Positions 44,238 through 54,883 are shown, counted from the first letter of the stretch. The stretch: DNA of 64,000 nucleotides from Arthrobacter sp. efr-133-TYG-118 (GCF_030209755.1 NZ_JARVRH010000005.1:1-64000), one strand, 5' to 3'. The notes: generated by a model not told the origin, from the letters alone. Program-made: numbers and translations.

Positions 44238-44861
44238 CTAGAGAACGATCAGCCCGGTGGCGTTCGCGCGGGCCGCTTCGAAGCGCTTCGCGACGTCGGC
44301 CCAGTTGACGATGTTCCAGAACGCCTTGACGTAGTCAGCCTTGACGTTGACATAGTCCAGGTAGAAGGCGTGCTCCCACATGTCCAGCATGAGCAGAGGC
44401 GTGGTGCCGACTGCGACGTTGCCCTGCTGGTCGTAGAGCTGCTCGATGAGGAGGTTGCCGCCGATGGGCTCGTAGGCGAGGAAGCCCCAGCCGGATCCCT
44501 GCAGGCCGAGCGCGGCTGCCGAGAACTGGGCACGGAACGCATCGAACGAGCCGAAGGCGTCGTCGATGGCTGCAGCCAGCTCGCCCTCGGGCTTGTCGCC
44601 GCCGTCCGGGGAGATGTTGTTCCAGAACACGGAGTGGTTGATGTGGCCGCCGGTGTGGAACGCGAGGTCCTTGGAGAGGCGGTTGATGTTGGCGAAGTCG
44701 CCCTTGTCGCGAGCCTCGGCCAACTGGGCCAAAGCGTTGTTGGCGCCTGCTACATAGGCAGCGTGGTGCTTGCTGTGGTGCAGCTCCATGATCTTCGCCG
44801 AAATGTGCGGCTCAAGTGCTGCGTAGTCGTAGCCCAGCTCGGGCAGTACGTACTCTGTCAC
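44238..44861 (-). CDS. sodA: Superoxide dismutase (Mn/Fe family)
   Basis: 207 residues from the GTG at 44861 (GGAGG 6 nt upstream). Metal ligands are in [23 protein letters not shown] and [13 protein letters not shown]. The Gln in [10 protein letters not shown] is the pattern of Mn-preferring enzymes. No signal peptide. It dismutates superoxide in the cytoplasm. It is probably monocistronic; a TAGAAT (minus strand, 44959-44954) upstream may be its -10. Confidence 0.97.
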   Translation of the reverse strand: MTEYVLPELGYDYAALEPHISAKIMELHHSKHHAAYVAGANNALAQLAEARDKGDFANINRLSKDLAFHTGGHINHSVFWNNISPDGGDKPEGELAAAIDDAFGSFDAFRAQFSAAALGLQGSGWGFLAYEPIGGNLLIEQLYDQQGNVAVGTTPLLMLDMWEHAFYLDYVNVKADYVKAFWNIVNWADVAKRFEAARANATGLIVL

Positions 44862-44970
44862 GAAATCCTCCAATGTAGTGGACCGGGGTCCGGTTGGTAA
44901 CTCTCGTTCTATTCATCCGACCGGCGAACCGGCCGGAAATCCACACCCTGACGATTCTAGGGCGGGAGCT

Positions 44971-45951
44971 TTATTCGTCCATCATTTCGGGGGTCACATT
45001 TGCCTCGGTACCCGGGATCCCCAGGTCGCCGGCCCGCTTGTCCGCCATGGCCAGGAGCCGGCGGATCCTCCCCGCGATGGCGTCCTTGGTCATGGGCGGA
45101 TCGGCAAGCCGGCCCAATTCATCCAGGCTGGCCTGCTTGTGGGCCACGCGGAGTTCACCGGCGTATTTGAGGTGGTCGGGAACGTCGTCGCCCAGGATTT
45201 CCAGGGCCCTGTCCACGCGGGCGCCGGCCGCGACGGCGGCCTGGGCCGAGCGGCGCAGGTTGGCGTCGTCGAAGTTCGCGAGGCGGTTGGCCGTGGCCCG
45301 GACTTCCTTGCGCATGCGGCGCTCCTCCCACACCATGAGGGCGTCATGGGCGCCCATCCGGGTGAGCAGCGCGGCGATCGTGTCACCGTCACGGATGACC
45401 ACGCGATCCACGCCGCGCACTTCCCGGGCCTTGGCCTGGATGCCGAGGCGACGGGCGGCCCCCACCAGGGCAAGCGCCGATTCCGGCCCGGGACACGTGA
45501 CCTCGAGCGAAGAGGACCGGCCGGGTTCGGTGAGGGATCCGTGAGCCAGGAACGCGCCGCGCCACACAGCTTCTGCGTCCGACGCCGAACCGTTGACGAC
45601 GGCGGACGGCAAGCCACGCACAGGCCGTCCGCGGCCGTCCAGGAGGCCGGTCTGGCGGGCCAGGGCTTCGCCGTCGCGAACTACACGGACAACATAGCGG
45701 CTACCGCGACGGAGTCCCCCGCCCGAGACGACAATGATCTCGCTCTGGTGCCCGTAGACTTCGGCGATCGCGGCGCGCAGCCTCCGCGCCGTCGAGGCGA
45801 GGTCAACCTCTGCCTCGATCACGATCCGGCCCGAAATGATGTGCAGTCCGCCGGCAAAACGCAGCATGGCCGAGACTTCGGCCTTGCGGACGGACGACTT
45901 CTTGATGTCCAGCCGGGAAAGTTCTTCCTTGACCGATGCGGTCAGTGCCAT
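44971..45951 (-). CDS. whiA: DNA-binding protein WhiA
   Basis: 326 residues. An N-terminal LAGLIDADG-like domain ([44 protein letters not shown] segment) is followed by a C-terminal HTH ([23 protein letters not shown] region). In streptomycetes WhiA, with WhiB, controls sporulation septation; in non-sporulating actinobacteria it is linked to division. It lies 9 bp after yvcK, the universally conserved rapZ-yvcK-whiA order of Gram-positives. Confidence 0.96.
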   Translation of the reverse strand: MALTASVKEELSRLDIKKSSVRKAEVSAMLRFAGGLHIISGRIVIEAEVDLASTARRLRAAIAEVYGHQSEIIVVSGGGLRRGSRYVVRVVRDGEALARQTGLLDGRGRPVRGLPSAVVNGSASDAEAVWRGAFLAHGSLTEPGRSSSLEVTCPGPESALALVGAARRLGIQAKAREVRGVDRVVIRDGDTIAALLTRMGAHDALMVWEERRMRKEVRATANRLANFDDANLRRSAQAAVAAGARVDRALEILGDDVPDHLKYAGELRVAHKQASLDELGRLADPPMTKDAIAGRIRRLLAMADKRAGDLGIPGTEANVTPEMMDE

Positions 45952-45960
45952 CGCATGTTC

Positions 45961-46977
45961 CTAACTATTCCCGAAGATATCGTGATACGCCGATGCCAGA
46001 CGCAGCGGGTCGTGGACTGGACGGCGGCTCGACGCCCCCACTTTACCCAAGACCACCTCTGCACCGATCATCCCGGCAGCGCGTTCGAATTCCTTGAGGT
46101 CCGATATCGAGGAGGGATCGGCCAGGACAACGTCCACACCGAACTCCGGCGCGTAGTGGCGCAGGGCATCCAGGTGGTCCGCAGCGGACATCCCGGAGGT
46201 TTCCTTGGTGTCCATGGCGAGGTTCATGGTGAGGCAGCGTTTGGCCGGAGTGTCGCACAGGGCCTGGCGCATTTCGGGCAGCAGCAAATGCGGCAGCACG
46301 GACGTGTACCAGGAACCGGGACCCAGAATGATCCAGTCCGCAAGTTCGATGGCAGTCAGCGCTTCGATGCAGGCGCGCGCGTCTTCCGGAAGGAGCCTGA
46401 CGTTTTCGAGGGATCCGGCGACGGCGCACTTGGCCTGGCCTTTGACGGCCTGAAACTCGTAACCGCCCCCTGGCAGGGGCACCCTGACGTCGCCCTCGAT
46501 GTTCAGCGGTTGCGTGGACATCGGGAGGACCTGGCCACGGGCACCCAATAGGGCGCCTGCCCATTTCAGTCCAGCCACGGCGTCGCCCAGAAGCTCCCAG
46601 AGGGTGACAATGAGCAGGTTTCCCATGGCGTGATCGTCCAAGGAGCCCCGGCTACCGTTCGGAGTCCTGAAGCGATGCTGCATGACGTCCCGCCAGGTGC
46701 GTCCCCAATCGGTGTCGTCACAAAGGGCGCTCAGAGCCATTCGAAGATCGCCCGGGGGAAGGACGCCGTACTCTTCGCGCAGCCGCCCGGAGGATCCGCC
46801 GTCGTCGGCCACCGTGACAATCGCAGTGAGCTCGGACGTCAGGAGCCGCAACGCCGACAACGACGCGGAAAGCCCGTGTCCGCCGCCGAGCGCCACAACC
46901 GAGGGGCCCTTGGCGGGCTGGCTACCCGGGGTGCCCTTCGGTGGAACCAGCGGCAGGGGTCCGGTCAGGACCCCCAT
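45961..46977 (-). CDS. yvcK: YvcK family gluconeogenesis factor (CofD-like fold)
   Basis: 338 residues from the ATG at 46977, which overlaps the rapZ stop (TAATG). The N-terminal VVALGGGHGLSASLSALR and VTVADDGGSSGRLREEYG are the UDP-sugar-binding motifs of YvcK/CofD-like proteins, and MGNLLIVTLWEL is conserved. In Bacillus and mycobacteria (CuvA) it binds UDP-GlcNAc and is needed for cell wall homeostasis on gluconeogenic carbon sources. The ORF could extend upstream, but that part is not conserved. Confidence 0.95.
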   Translation of the reverse strand: MGVLTGPLPLVPPKGTPGSQPAKGPSVVALGGGHGLSASLSALRLLTSELTAIVTVADDGGSSGRLREEYGVLPPGDLRMALSALCDDTDWGRTWRDVMQHRFRTPNGSRGSLDDHAMGNLLIVTLWELLGDAVAGLKWAGALLGARGQVLPMSTQPLNIEGDVRVPLPGGGYEFQAVKGQAKCAVAGSLENVRLLPEDARACIEALTAIELADWIILGPGSWYTSVLPHLLLPEMRQALCDTPAKRCLTMNLAMDTKETSGMSAADHLDALRHYAPEFGVDVVLADPSSISDLKEFERAAGMIGAEVVLGKVGASSRRPVHDPLRLASAYHDIFGNS

Positions 46978-47900
46978 TACTCGCGACCCAGATCGCGGTG
47001 GCTTGTGGTGACGGTGACGCGAGGATATTGCGCAAGCCGCTTGGAAAGTTCGACGGCGACCGCGACCGAACGGTGCTTCCCGCCCGTGCAACCGACAGCA
47101 ATGGTGGCGTAGTGCTTGTTTTCGGTCCGATAGCCGTCCAGGACGGGTTCCAAGGCAAGGACGTAGCGGTCAACGAAGTCCTTCACGCCCGCGGCACCCA
47201 GCACGTAATCGCTGACATCGGCGTCGAGCCCCGTGTGCGGACGCAATTTCGGAACCCAATGCGGGTTGGGGATGAAACGTGCATCCGCAACGAAGTTGGC
47301 GTCCACGGGCAGTCCGTATTTGAAGCCGAAGCTCATGACGTTCAAGCGCAACGCGACAGGGCCCGTGTCGGTGAAAAGTTCGGTGATGGCCGTTGCCAGG
47401 CCGTGGACGTTGTACGTACTCGTGTCCAGGACCACGTCCGCCGATTCCCGGAGTTCCTTCAGGACGTCGCGTTCCGCCGCGATGCCGTCCAGGATCCGTC
47501 CACCACCTTGGAGCGGATGCGGGCGGCGGCCCTGCTCAAAGCGCCGCACCAGGACGTTGTCGCTGGCATCGAGGAAGAGGACGCGGAAGGTGATTCCGCT
47601 GGCGCTGAGGGCGCCGAGCGCCGTCCTGATATCGGTGAAGAGTCCTTTGCTGCGCACGTCGACGACGACGGCGAGCTTAGGGATGGACTGGGGCGCGTGC
47701 GAGACGATTTCGGCAAGCGTCCCCAGCATCTGCGGCGGGAGGTTTTCGACGACGTACCAGCCGTGGTCTTCCAGGGCGTCCGAGGCGGTGCTGCGGCCTG
47801 CTCCGGACATGCCAGTTACCACCAGCAGTTCCGCTTCGACAGGCTTGACGGGGATGAGACCGTCCTGCTCCGCGCCGGATCCTGCTGTTGACTCTGACAT
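46977..47900 (-). CDS. rapZ: RapZ/YvcJ family nucleotide-binding protein
   Basis: 307 residues from the ATG at 47900. The P-loop is VVTGMSGAGRSTASDALED, with Arg in place of the usual Lys, which is normal for actinobacterial members. SIGCTGGKHRSVA-like AVGCTGGKHRSVAVAVEL near the C-terminus is the RapZ phosphate-binding signature. In E. coli RapZ guides RNase E to GlmZ; in Gram-positives (YvcJ) it is a GTPase/ATPase of less clear role. The 5' leader contains two 19-bp tandem repeats and a hairpin. Confidence 0.95.
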   Translation of the reverse strand: MSESTAGSGAEQDGLIPVKPVEAELLVVTGMSGAGRSTASDALEDHGWYVVENLPPQMLGTLAEIVSHAPQSIPKLAVVVDVRSKGLFTDIRTALGALSASGITFRVLFLDASDNVLVRRFEQGRRPHPLQGGGRILDGIAAERDVLKELRESADVVLDTSTYNVHGLATAITELFTDTGPVALRLNVMSFGFKYGLPVDANFVADARFIPNPHWVPKLRPHTGLDADVSDYVLGAAGVKDFVDRYVLALEPVLDGYRTENKHYATIAVGCTGGKHRSVAVAVELSKRLAQYPRVTVTTSHRDLGRE

Positions 47901-47911
47901 CAAATGTCCCC

Positions 47912-47949
47912 GTTTCTGAGATGGTCCAAAGTTTCTGGGATGGTCCAAG
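47912..47949 (-). repeat. Two tandem 19-bp repeats in the rapZ leader
   Basis: Units 47912-47930 and 47931-47949 (GTTTCTG.GATGGTCCAA) differ at two positions. On the rapZ strand they place TTGGACCAT twice, 12-49 nt before the start codon. Confidence 0.8.
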
Positions 47950-47975
47950 GCGGACCACCTCCTGGAGGGGTCCGC
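47950..47975 (-). terminator. Hairpin between uvrC and rapZ
   Basis: GCGGACC/GGTCCGC form a 7-bp stem with a GC-rich interior, 12 bp after the uvrC stop. It may terminate or attenuate before rapZ; no T-run on the minus strand. Confidence 0.4.
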
Positions 47976-47987
47976 TTATTACCCTAG

Positions 47988-49982
47988 CTAAATTTCAAGG
48001 ATTTCGCCGGTGGTCATGTTCACGGCGGGAGCGGCCTCTCCGGAGGCACCGGCTGCCGCCAGATGGCTGACGACGGCTTCCGCCAATGCCGGGCCGATCC
48101 CCTTCGCGGCCGTGAGCTCAAGGGCCGTTGCGGCTTTGATCTTCTTGAGGGAACCGAAATGCGCCACGAGCGCCTTCCGTTTAGCTTCGCCGAGGCCCGG
48201 AACGCCGTCGAGGGCGGACACCGTCATGGCCTTTCCACGCTTCTGCCGATGGAAGGTGATGGCGAAGCGGTGGGCTTCGTCGCGGATGCGCTGGAGCAAG
48301 TAGAGCCCCTGCGAAGTGCGGGGCAGAATCACCGGGAAGTCGCTGTCCGGCAGCCAGACTTCTTCGAGCCGCTTGGCCAGGCCCACGACGTAGACGTCAT
48401 CGATCCCCAGTTCCGCGAGTGCCCTCGCCGCGGCATTCACCTGAGGCTGCCCGCCGTCGACGACGACGAGGTTCGGCGGATAGGCGAATCTCGCCTTGGC
48501 TCCCGTGAGGGCGGCGTCATCCGACGACGGCTCCCCGGCGCCGGAGTTCGGAACCTCTCCGCTCTTGGGAAGCTGGGCGGATTTATCCTGCAGGTAGTGC
48601 CTGAAGCGCCTGGTAAGGACGTCGTGCATCGCAGCGGTGTCGTCGCTTGCCGCCGCGCCCGTGATGGAGAACTTCCTGTAGTCGGCTTTCTTGGGGAGGC
48701 CGTCCTCGACCACCACCATGGACGCAACCACGTTGGTTCCCTGCACATGGGAAATGTCGTAGCACTCGATCCGGAGCAGCGGCACGGGAAGCTCGAGTGC
48801 TTCCTGGAGTTCCTGGAGCGCCTGGGAGCGGACGGTGATATCGCCGGCCCGCCGGACTTTGTGAAGCTTCAGCGCCTGCTCGGCGTTTTCGCGGACGGTG
48901 GACATAAGCGCGGCCTTGTCACCGCGCTGCGGCACCCGGATATCCACCTTGGCGCCCCGGAGGCCACCGAGCCATTCGAGCAGTTCGTCATGGTTGCTCG
49001 GAATCTCCGGCACGAGGACTTCGCGCGGAATACGGCCCTGGTTGTCGCTGTCCTCGCCGTAGACCTGCTGCAGCAGGTGCTCGATGAGTTCCGGAGTGGT
49101 GGCGTCTTCGACTTTTTCCACGACCCAGCCCCGCTGGCCGCGCACCCGGCCGCCCCTGACGTGGAATACCTGCACGGAAGCCTCGAGGTCGTCATCGTGC
49201 AGGGCGAAGACATCCGCATCGGTGTCTTCTGAAAGCACGACGGCGTTGCGCTCGAACACTTTGCGGAGGGCGATGATGTCGTCCCGCAGCCGCGCTGCCC
49301 GTTCGTAATCCAGCTCGGCGACGGCGGCGCCCATGTCCTTTTCGAGGCGGGTGATGAAGCGTTTCGCTTCGCCACCCATGAACGAGCAGAAGTCTTCAGC
49401 AATGGCCCGGTGCTCCTCGGCGGTGACACGGCCGACACACGGGGCCGAGCATTTGTCGATATAGCCGAGCAAGCACGGCCGACCGCTGGCCTGGGCACGC
49501 TTCAGCACGCCGGGACTGCAGCTGCGGACCGGAAAGACCCGCAGCAAGGTGTCCATGGTTTCGCGGATGGCCCCGGCGGTGTACGGCCCGAAGTAGCGGG
49601 TGCCCTTGCGGCGCTCCCCGCGCATGACCTGGACCCGCGGGAGCTTCTCCCCCATGCTCACCGCAAGGTACGGATAGGTCTTGTCATCTCGGAAGACGAC
49701 GTTGAAGCGGGGCTTGAATTCCTTGATCCAGGTGTATTCGAGCTGAAGCGACTCAAGCTCGCTGCCCACCATGGTCCATTCGACGCTGCTGGCCGCGTGC
49801 ACCATCGCATGCGTCTTCGGCAGCAAGCCCGCGGGGTTGGCGAAGTACGAGTTCAGCCGGGAGCGGAGGTTCTTCGCCTTGCCCACGTAGATGACGCGGC
49901 CGTGCGGATCCCGGAACCGATAGACGCCGGGGGTGGTGGGGATTTCTCCCGTCTGGGGTCGATAACTCGCTGGATCTGCCAC
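47988..49982 (-). CDS. uvrC: Excinuclease ABC subunit C
   Basis: 664 residues. The GIY-YIG nuclease domain is at 15-95 ([20 protein letters not shown]), the UvrB-interacting region near 200-240, the RNase H-like endonuclease domain follows ([19 protein letters not shown]), and tandem HhH motifs end the protein ([31 protein letters not shown]). It makes both incisions in nucleotide excision repair. The GTG start has no ribosome site but TAGACT 6 nt upstream, so it is likely leaderless. First in uvrC-rapZ-yvcK-whiA. Confidence 0.97.
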   Translation of the reverse strand: MADPASYRPQTGEIPTTPGVYRFRDPHGRVIYVGKAKNLRSRLNSYFANPAGLLPKTHAMVHAASSVEWTMVGSELESLQLEYTWIKEFKPRFNVVFRDDKTYPYLAVSMGEKLPRVQVMRGERRKGTRYFGPYTAGAIRETMDTLLRVFPVRSCSPGVLKRAQASGRPCLLGYIDKCSAPCVGRVTAEEHRAIAEDFCSFMGGEAKRFITRLEKDMGAAVAELDYERAARLRDDIIALRKVFERNAVVLSEDTDADVFALHDDDLEASVQVFHVRGGRVRGQRGWVVEKVEDATTPELIEHLLQQVYGEDSDNQGRIPREVLVPEIPSNHDELLEWLGGLRGAKVDIRVPQRGDKAALMSTVRENAEQALKLHKVRRAGDITVRSQALQELQEALELPVPLLRIECYDISHVQGTNVVASMVVVEDGLPKKADYRKFSITGAAASDDTAAMHDVLTRRFRHYLQDKSAQLPKSGEVPNSGAGEPSSDDAALTGAKARFAYPPNLVVVDGGQPQVNAAARALAELGIDDVYVVGLAKRLEEVWLPDSDFPVILPRTSQGLYLLQRIRDEAHRFAITFHRQKRGKAMTVSALDGVPGLGEAKRKALVAHFGSLKKIKAATALELTAAKGIGPALAEAVVSHLAAAGASGEAAPAVNMTTGEILEI

Positions 49983-49988
49983 AGATCC

Positions 49989-49994
49989 AGTCTA
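49989..49994 (-). promoter_or_regulatory. -10 element of leaderless uvrC
   Basis: TAGACT on the minus strand ends 6 nt before the uvrC GTG at 49982. No SOS-like box was recognised here. Confidence 0.5.
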
Positions 49995-50040
49995 GTAAGG
50001 GAATCGCACTCCCCCGTACGGGCCGGCCAGCCCACCGAAG

Positions 50041-50709
50041 CTACTCCGCGGACTTGCTCTGGTTGTAGCTGGTGGAACGTTCCTGGCCGCTCAATACCGC
50101 AATGGCATCCATGATCTTGTCAGTGACTTCGCGCCTGGCCGGCAGGGAATGGTCCGGACCGGTCTTCTCGAAGTACAGCGGCTCGCCGACCTTCATGGTG
50201 AAATGCTGCGGACGGACGGTGTTGCGGTCCACAGGCTGCAGCTGGTCGGTGCCGATAAGGCCAACCGGCACCACGGGCGCCCCCGTGGTCAGGGCAAGCC
50301 AGCCGACCCCGGTACGCCCGCGGTAGAGCAAGCCGTCGCGGGAGCGGGTTCCCTCCGGATAGATACCGATGCCCCTGCCGTTCTCCAGGATGTCCAGGAG
50401 GGTCTTGAGGGCCTGCACACTGGCTGCTTGCTCTCCACGTTCCACCGGAATGGATCCGACTGCCTGGAAGAACGCCTTCATCGCCCGGCCTTTGAAGCCT
50501 TTGGTCGTGAAGTACTCGGCCTTGGCAAAGAAGCCCACCGGTCGCGGCATCAAGGCCTGGACAATGACGCTGTCCAGAAAAGACAAATGGTTCGGGGCCA
50601 CAATGAATGGCCCTTCCTTCGGCACGTTTTCCAGCCCGATGACCGTGGGCCGGCAGGTGCTGGAAATCAGTCCGCGCGTGGTCCAGCGGATGACATCAAA
50701 GGCTTCCAT
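50041..50709 (-). CDS. 1-acyl-sn-glycerol-3-phosphate acyltransferase (PlsC-like)
   Basis: 222 residues. The catalytic HX4D motif is NHLSFLD near residue 38, followed by the glycerophosphate-binding YPEGTRSRDGLL and a P-loop-like APVVPVG. It would acylate lysophosphatidate to phosphatidate at the membrane. A hydrophobic N-terminus suits peripheral attachment. The gene overlaps the upstream HAD phosphatase by 14 bp, so the two are co-translated. Confidence 0.9.
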   Translation of the reverse strand: MEAFDVIRWTTRGLISSTCRPTVIGLENVPKEGPFIVAPNHLSFLDSVIVQALMPRPVGFFAKAEYFTTKGFKGRAMKAFFQAVGSIPVERGEQAASVQALKTLLDILENGRGIGIYPEGTRSRDGLLYRGRTGVGWLALTTGAPVVPVGLIGTDQLQPVDRNTVRPQHFTMKVGEPLYFEKTGPDHSLPARREVTDKIMDAIAVLSGQERSTSYNQSKSAE

Positions 50710-51412
50710 CGTTCTGCACCTCGCTCAGGGCCGCCGCGCGGACAGCGTCAAGTTCTTCGATCTTCTTCAGCAGCTGCGTCGCGTTGTCCACGACGGCGAC
50801 GGCGCCTGCCTCTTGAAGTTCGCCGTCGGGCGCAAATCCCCAACTGACCCCGATGCAGTCGAGTCCGTTAGCCATGGCACCGGCAACATCTTGGTGGCGG
50901 TCCCCGACCATCACCGCGGGCTGGGAACGCAACGTGGCCAGCGCAGCACCAACGATTGCCACCTTGCCCGGAGCTGTATTGGCGGCCATTGACTCGTCGT
51001 CGGGGGCACCGCAGATGGAGGTAAAGAAACCGGCGATGGCGTGGTGCTCCAACACGATGTGCGCCAAGCCTTGAGGTTTCTGGGTGGCCACGGCAACCGG
51101 CCGCCGCGACTCCGCGAAGAACTGCAGGAGTTCACGGATACCGGGATAGAGGCGGCTTTGACCGATTCCGACGGAACGGTAGTAGCTGCGGTAAAGCCCA
51201 ATGACCTCGTCGACTTTTCCCGTGGGAACCCCGGCAATGTGTTCCAAGGAATCGCTGAGCTTAGGTCCAACCATGGAGTCCAGCACGGCTTGTTCCGGGA
51301 CACGGAGGCCCATTTCGCCCAGGGCCGCGGCAATGCCGCCGGTTATGCCACCTGCAGGATCGACAAGGGTGCCGTCCAGATCAAAGATTACGGGCACCAT
51401 TGTTTGAGTCAC
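50696..51412 (-). CDS. HAD family hydrolase, phosphoglycolate phosphatase-like
   Basis: 238 residues from GTG at 51412; ATG at 51400 is an equal candidate. Motif I is FDLDGTLVDPAGG, motif II is AVATQKPQG (Thr), and motif IV is VMVGDRHQDVAGAMANG, with the helical cap of the Gph/PGP subfamily between. The natural substrate may be phosphoglycolate, pyrophosphate or a nucleotide. It overlaps the PlsC-like gene. Confidence 0.88.
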   Translation of the reverse strand: MTQTMVPVIFDLDGTLVDPAGGITGGIAAALGEMGLRVPEQAVLDSMVGPKLSDSLEHIAGVPTGKVDEVIGLYRSYYRSVGIGQSRLYPGIRELLQFFAESRRPVAVATQKPQGLAHIVLEHHAIAGFFTSICGAPDDESMAANTAPGKVAIVGAALATLRSQPAVMVGDRHQDVAGAMANGLDCIGVSWGFAPDGELQEAGAVAVVDNATQLLKKIEELDAVRAAALSEVQNDGSL

Positions 51413-51459
51413 CGGGTTAGTTTCTCACGAGTTGAGGCATGCCTGAAACTCACATGCCG

Positions 51460-51499
51460 GCCAGGGAATACTTCAATCGCCACCGAAATATTCCCCGGC
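51460..51499 (-). terminator. Hairpin after uvrA
   Basis: GCC.GGGAATA pairs with TATTCCC.GGC (10 of 11 bp) around an 18-nt loop, beginning 13 bp after the uvrA stop. No T-run. Confidence 0.45.
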
Positions 51500-51512
51500 T
51501 GTTCACACAGGA

Positions 51513-54440
51513 CTAGCTGAGAATCTCCGCCAGGAAGGTCGCGGTATGGCTTTCCGTGGACTTGGCAACCTGTTCGGGCGTGCCCGTTGCCACAATGCGC
51601 CCACCGCCTGAACCGCCATTGGGGCCAAGGTCCACAATCCAGTCGGCCGACTTGATGACGTCAAGGTTGTGTTCAATGGTGATGACAGTGTTGCCCTTGT
51701 CCACCAAACCCTGCAGCACCATGAGCAACTTGCGGATGTCCTCGAAGTGGAGGCCCGTGGTGGGCTCGTCCAAGACATATACGCTCCGGCCATTCGAACG
51801 CTTTTGCAGTTCCGAGGCCAGCTTCACGCGCTGAGCCTCGCCACCGGAAAGCGTGGTGGCGGGCTGCCCGAGACGGACATAGCCGAGACCGACGTCGACG
51901 AGGGTGTTCAAATGCCGGGCGATGGGGGTGAAAGCGGCAAAGAACTCGGCACCCTCCTCGATGGGCATGTTGAGGACGTCAGCGATGGTCTTGCCCTTGT
52001 AATGGACCTCCAGGGTCTCCCGGTTGTACCGGGCGCCATGGCACACCTCGCACGGTACATAGACGTCCGGCAGGAAGTTCATCTCGATCTTCAGGGTGCC
52101 GTCGCCGGAGCATGCCTCGCAGCGGCCGCCCTTGACGTTGAAGGAGAAGCGTCCAGGCTGGTATCCGCGGACCTTGGCTTCGGTAGTTTCCGCGAAAAGC
52201 TTCCGGATGTTGTCGAAGACGCCGGTGTATGTGGCGGGGTTGGAACGCGGGGTCCGCCCGATAGGGCTCTGGTCCACGTGGACCACCTTGTCGAGATGCT
52301 CAAGGCCAGCCACGGAACGATGGCGGCCGGCAACCTGCTTCGCACCGTTGAGCTTGTTGGCAAGAACCTTGTAAAGGATCTCGTTCACCAGGGTGGACTT
52401 CCCTGAACCGCTGACGCCCGTGACGGCCGTGAAGAGGCCCAGCGGGAAGGTGGCGTCAACGTTGTTCAGGTTGTTTTCGCGCGCGCCGATGACCTTGAGC
52501 TCGCGCTTCCTGTCATACTTGCGCCGCTTGGCCGGGATATCGATCTTGCGTCGCCCGGACAAGTAGTCGCCGGTCAGCGAGTTCGTGTTTTCCAAGAGTT
52601 CCTTGTAGGAACCGGAGTGCACCACCTGACCACCGTGCTCACCGGCGCCGGGTCCAATATCCACCACCCAGTCGGCCTCATGGATGGTGTCTTCATCGTG
52701 CTCGACCACGATCAGCGTATTGCCCAGGTCCCGAAGCCTGGTCAGCGTTTCGATGAGGCGCCGGTTGTCTTTTTGGTGCAGCCCGATGGACGGCTCGTCC
52801 AGGACATACAGGACGCCCACCAAGCCGGAGCCGATCTGCGTGGCAAGCCGGATGCGCTGGGCTTCACCTCCGGACAAGGTCCCGGACGGCCGTTCGAGAT
52901 TCAGGTATTCGAGCCCGACGTCCAGGAGGAATGTCAGGCGCGCCTGGATCTCCTTGAGAACCTGGTGGGCGATCTGGGCCTCGCGGTCAGTGAGTGTGAG
53001 GCTCCCGAGGAAGTCGGCGCAGTCCCGCATCGGAAGGGCTGCTACCTCAGCGATGGACTTGCCGTTGATCAGCACCGAAAGCGAGGCCGGGTTAAGCCGG
53101 GCACCGTTGCATTCAGGGCAAGGAATCTGCCGCATGTACTCTTCGTAGCGGTCGCGGGCCCAATCGGAGTCCGTTTCACCGTGCTTGCGGTGGACGTACT
53201 GGATGGCGCCTTCGAAGCCCGTGCTGTACTTGCGCTCCCGGCCGAACCTGTTGCGGTACTGCACTACGACCTTGTGGTCCTTGCCGTACAGCACGGTTTG
53301 CCGCACTTCCTGCGGCAGCTTCTCCCATGCGGTGTCCATGGAGAAATCGAGCTCCAAGGCAAGGCCTTCCAGGAGCCGGTTCCAATACTCCGTGGTGGCA
53401 GTGCCCAACGACCAAGGCGCGATGGCCCCCTGGTTCAAGGAAAGTTCCGGGTTGGGGACGACCAATTCTTCATCGACTTCGAGCTTGGTGCCGATACCGC
53501 TGCAGGCCGAACATGCGCCGAAGGGGTTGTTGAACGAGAAGGAGCGCGGCTCGATTTCGTCGATGGCCAGCGGGTGCTCATTGGGGCACGCAAGGTTTTC
53601 GGAAAACGCCCGGATCCGAGCAGGGTCTTCGGCGTCGAGATCCACGAACTCGACCAGTACACGGCCTTCCGCAAGTCCGAGCGCGGTTTCGATCGAGTCC
53701 GTCAGCCGTTGGCTGATCCCTTCCTTGACCACCAGCCGGTCCACCACGACTTCAATGGAGTGCTTGAATTGCTTGCCGAGCTTGGGGGGATCGCTTAGCT
53801 GGACGAGCTCTCCGTCCACCCGGGCGCGTGAGTATCCCTTGGCGGTGAGCTCTTTGAAGAGCTCGACGAATTCGCCCTTGCGCCCGCGGACCACCGGGGC
53901 AAGGATCTGGAATCGGGTGCCGGATTCGAGTTCCAGCAACTGGTCGACGATCTGCTGCGGAGTCTGGCGCGTGATCGGCTCGTGGCATACCGGGCAATGC
54001 GGCCGGCCGACTCGTGCCCAGAGAAGGCGCATGTAGTCGTAGATCTCGGTGATGGTGCCCACGGTGGAACGCGGGTTCTTGCTCGTCGACTTCTGGTCGA
54101 TGGACACCGCCGGTGAAAGGCCCTCGATGAAATCCACATCCGGTTTGTCTACTTGGCCCAGGAACTGGCGGGCATAGGCCGACAATGACTCCACGTACCG
54201 GCGCTGGCCCTCGGCGAAGATGGTGTCGAAGGCCAAGGACGACTTACCTGATCCTGACAAGCCCGTGAAAACGATCATGGCGTCACGGGGAAGGTCGAGA
54301 TCGACGTTGCGCAGGTTGTGTTCACGCGCTCCCTTGACCACGAGCCGGGACAGGTCATGTCTTACCGGCATGGCAGGTTGCTGCGCGGAAACGCTTGCGA
54401 AGGATTCGACGGCGGGGACTTCAGCTACGGCTTTAGGCAC
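51513..54440 (-). CDS. uvrA: Excinuclease ABC subunit A
   Basis: 975 residues. Two ABC ATPase halves: Walker [17 protein letters not shown] and [15 protein letters not shown], signatures [14 protein letters not shown] and [15 protein letters not shown]. Zinc-finger cysteines appear as CPVC, CSAC, CPEC and CEAC...CEVC. It is the damage-recognition subunit of nucleotide excision repair. The start is a GTG at 54440 with no ribosome site but a TAGCAT box 6 nt upstream; a later ATG ([10 protein letters not shown]) is an alternative. A LexA-like box precedes the -10. Confidence 0.97.
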   Translation of the reverse strand: MPKAVAEVPAVESFASVSAQQPAMPVRHDLSRLVVKGAREHNLRNVDLDLPRDAMIVFTGLSGSGKSSLAFDTIFAEGQRRYVESLSAYARQFLGQVDKPDVDFIEGLSPAVSIDQKSTSKNPRSTVGTITEIYDYMRLLWARVGRPHCPVCHEPITRQTPQQIVDQLLELESGTRFQILAPVVRGRKGEFVELFKELTAKGYSRARVDGELVQLSDPPKLGKQFKHSIEVVVDRLVVKEGISQRLTDSIETALGLAEGRVLVEFVDLDAEDPARIRAFSENLACPNEHPLAIDEIEPRSFSFNNPFGACSACSGIGTKLEVDEELVVPNPELSLNQGAIAPWSLGTATTEYWNRLLEGLALELDFSMDTAWEKLPQEVRQTVLYGKDHKVVVQYRNRFGRERKYSTGFEGAIQYVHRKHGETDSDWARDRYEEYMRQIPCPECNGARLNPASLSVLINGKSIAEVAALPMRDCADFLGSLTLTDREAQIAHQVLKEIQARLTFLLDVGLEYLNLERPSGTLSGGEAQRIRLATQIGSGLVGVLYVLDEPSIGLHQKDNRRLIETLTRLRDLGNTLIVVEHDEDTIHEADWVVDIGPGAGEHGGQVVHSGSYKELLENTNSLTGDYLSGRRKIDIPAKRRKYDRKRELKVIGARENNLNNVDATFPLGLFTAVTGVSGSGKSTLVNEILYKVLANKLNGAKQVAGRHRSVAGLEHLDKVVHVDQSPIGRTPRSNPATYTGVFDNIRKLFAETTEAKVRGYQPGRFSFNVKGGRCEACSGDGTLKIEMNFLPDVYVPCEVCHGARYNRETLEVHYKGKTIADVLNMPIEEGAEFFAAFTPIARHLNTLVDVGLGYVRLGQPATTLSGGEAQRVKLASELQKRSNGRSVYVLDEPTTGLHFEDIRKLLMVLQGLVDKGNTVITIEHNLDVIKSADWIVDLGPNGGSGGGRIVATGTPEQVAKSTESHTATFLAEILS

Positions 54441-54446
54441 CCACTA

Positions 54447-54469
54447 ATGCTAATCGAAAACTTCTTCGA
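54447..54469 (-). promoter_or_regulatory. uvrA promoter with SOS (LexA)-like box
   Basis: TAGCAT (minus strand, 54452-54447) is 6 nt from the GTG. Immediately upstream, 54454-54469 reads TCGAAGAAGTTTTCGA on the minus strand; the actinobacterial LexA consensus is TCGAAC-N4-GTTCGA, so 10 of 12 defined positions match. Confidence 0.55.
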
Positions 54470-54505
54470 ATTTCCATGTGGCTTCCCGCAGCCTACCGAC
54501 GGGTA

Positions 54506-54883
54506 TCAATCGGCGTCGTAAGCCGCTGCCAGAAGCTGCACAGCCTCCGCGAAACTGGCACCCTGCGCTTTGGCCGCGGCCGAGTAGCTCGCAGCCACGG
54601 CTGCCAATGCGCTCCAGCGGTCATCCCGGGCGCACACAACTGTTCCGTTGCGGCCACGAGTGGCGACCACCCCGGCAGCTTCAAGTTCCTTGTAGGCCCG
54701 GGCCACCGTGTGGGGGGCGACATCCAACTGGTCGGCCAAGCTGCGCACCGCGGGAAGCTTGGTCCCGACAGCCAGTGTGCCGCCGTCGGCCAACTCGATG
54801 ACGCGGAGCCGAAGCTGTTCGTACAGGGCGACGGTGCTGGACTGATTGGGACGCCACGAACCGGGAAACTCAAGCGGGCTCAT
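54506..54883 (-). CDS. GntR family regulator, YtrA-like short type
   Basis: 125 residues. A winged HTH spans about 18-85 (LYEQLRLRVIELADGGTLAVG, LPAVRSLADQLDVAPHTVARAYKELE). After it only ~40 residues remain, too few for a FadR/HutC ligand domain, which is the YtrA subfamily trait. YtrA regulators usually control ABC exporters, and this gene overlaps the upstream ABC exporter gene by 4 bp (ATGA). It is therefore likely to govern its own exporter operon in response to an antibiotic or envelope signal (inference). Confidence 0.9.
   Translation of the reverse strand: MSPLEFPGSWRPNQSSTVALYEQLRLRVIELADGGTLAVGTKLPAVRSLADQLDVAPHTVARAYKELEAAGVVATRGRNGTVVCARDDRWSALAAVAASYSAAAKAQGASFAEAVQLLAAAYDAD

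Noticed and set aside
47912..47949. Tandem repeats here and at 10945, 59422 and 59525 as possible CRISPR arrays
   Set aside because: Repeats are adjacent without unique spacers, only 2-3 copies of 14-19 bp, and no cas genes are present.
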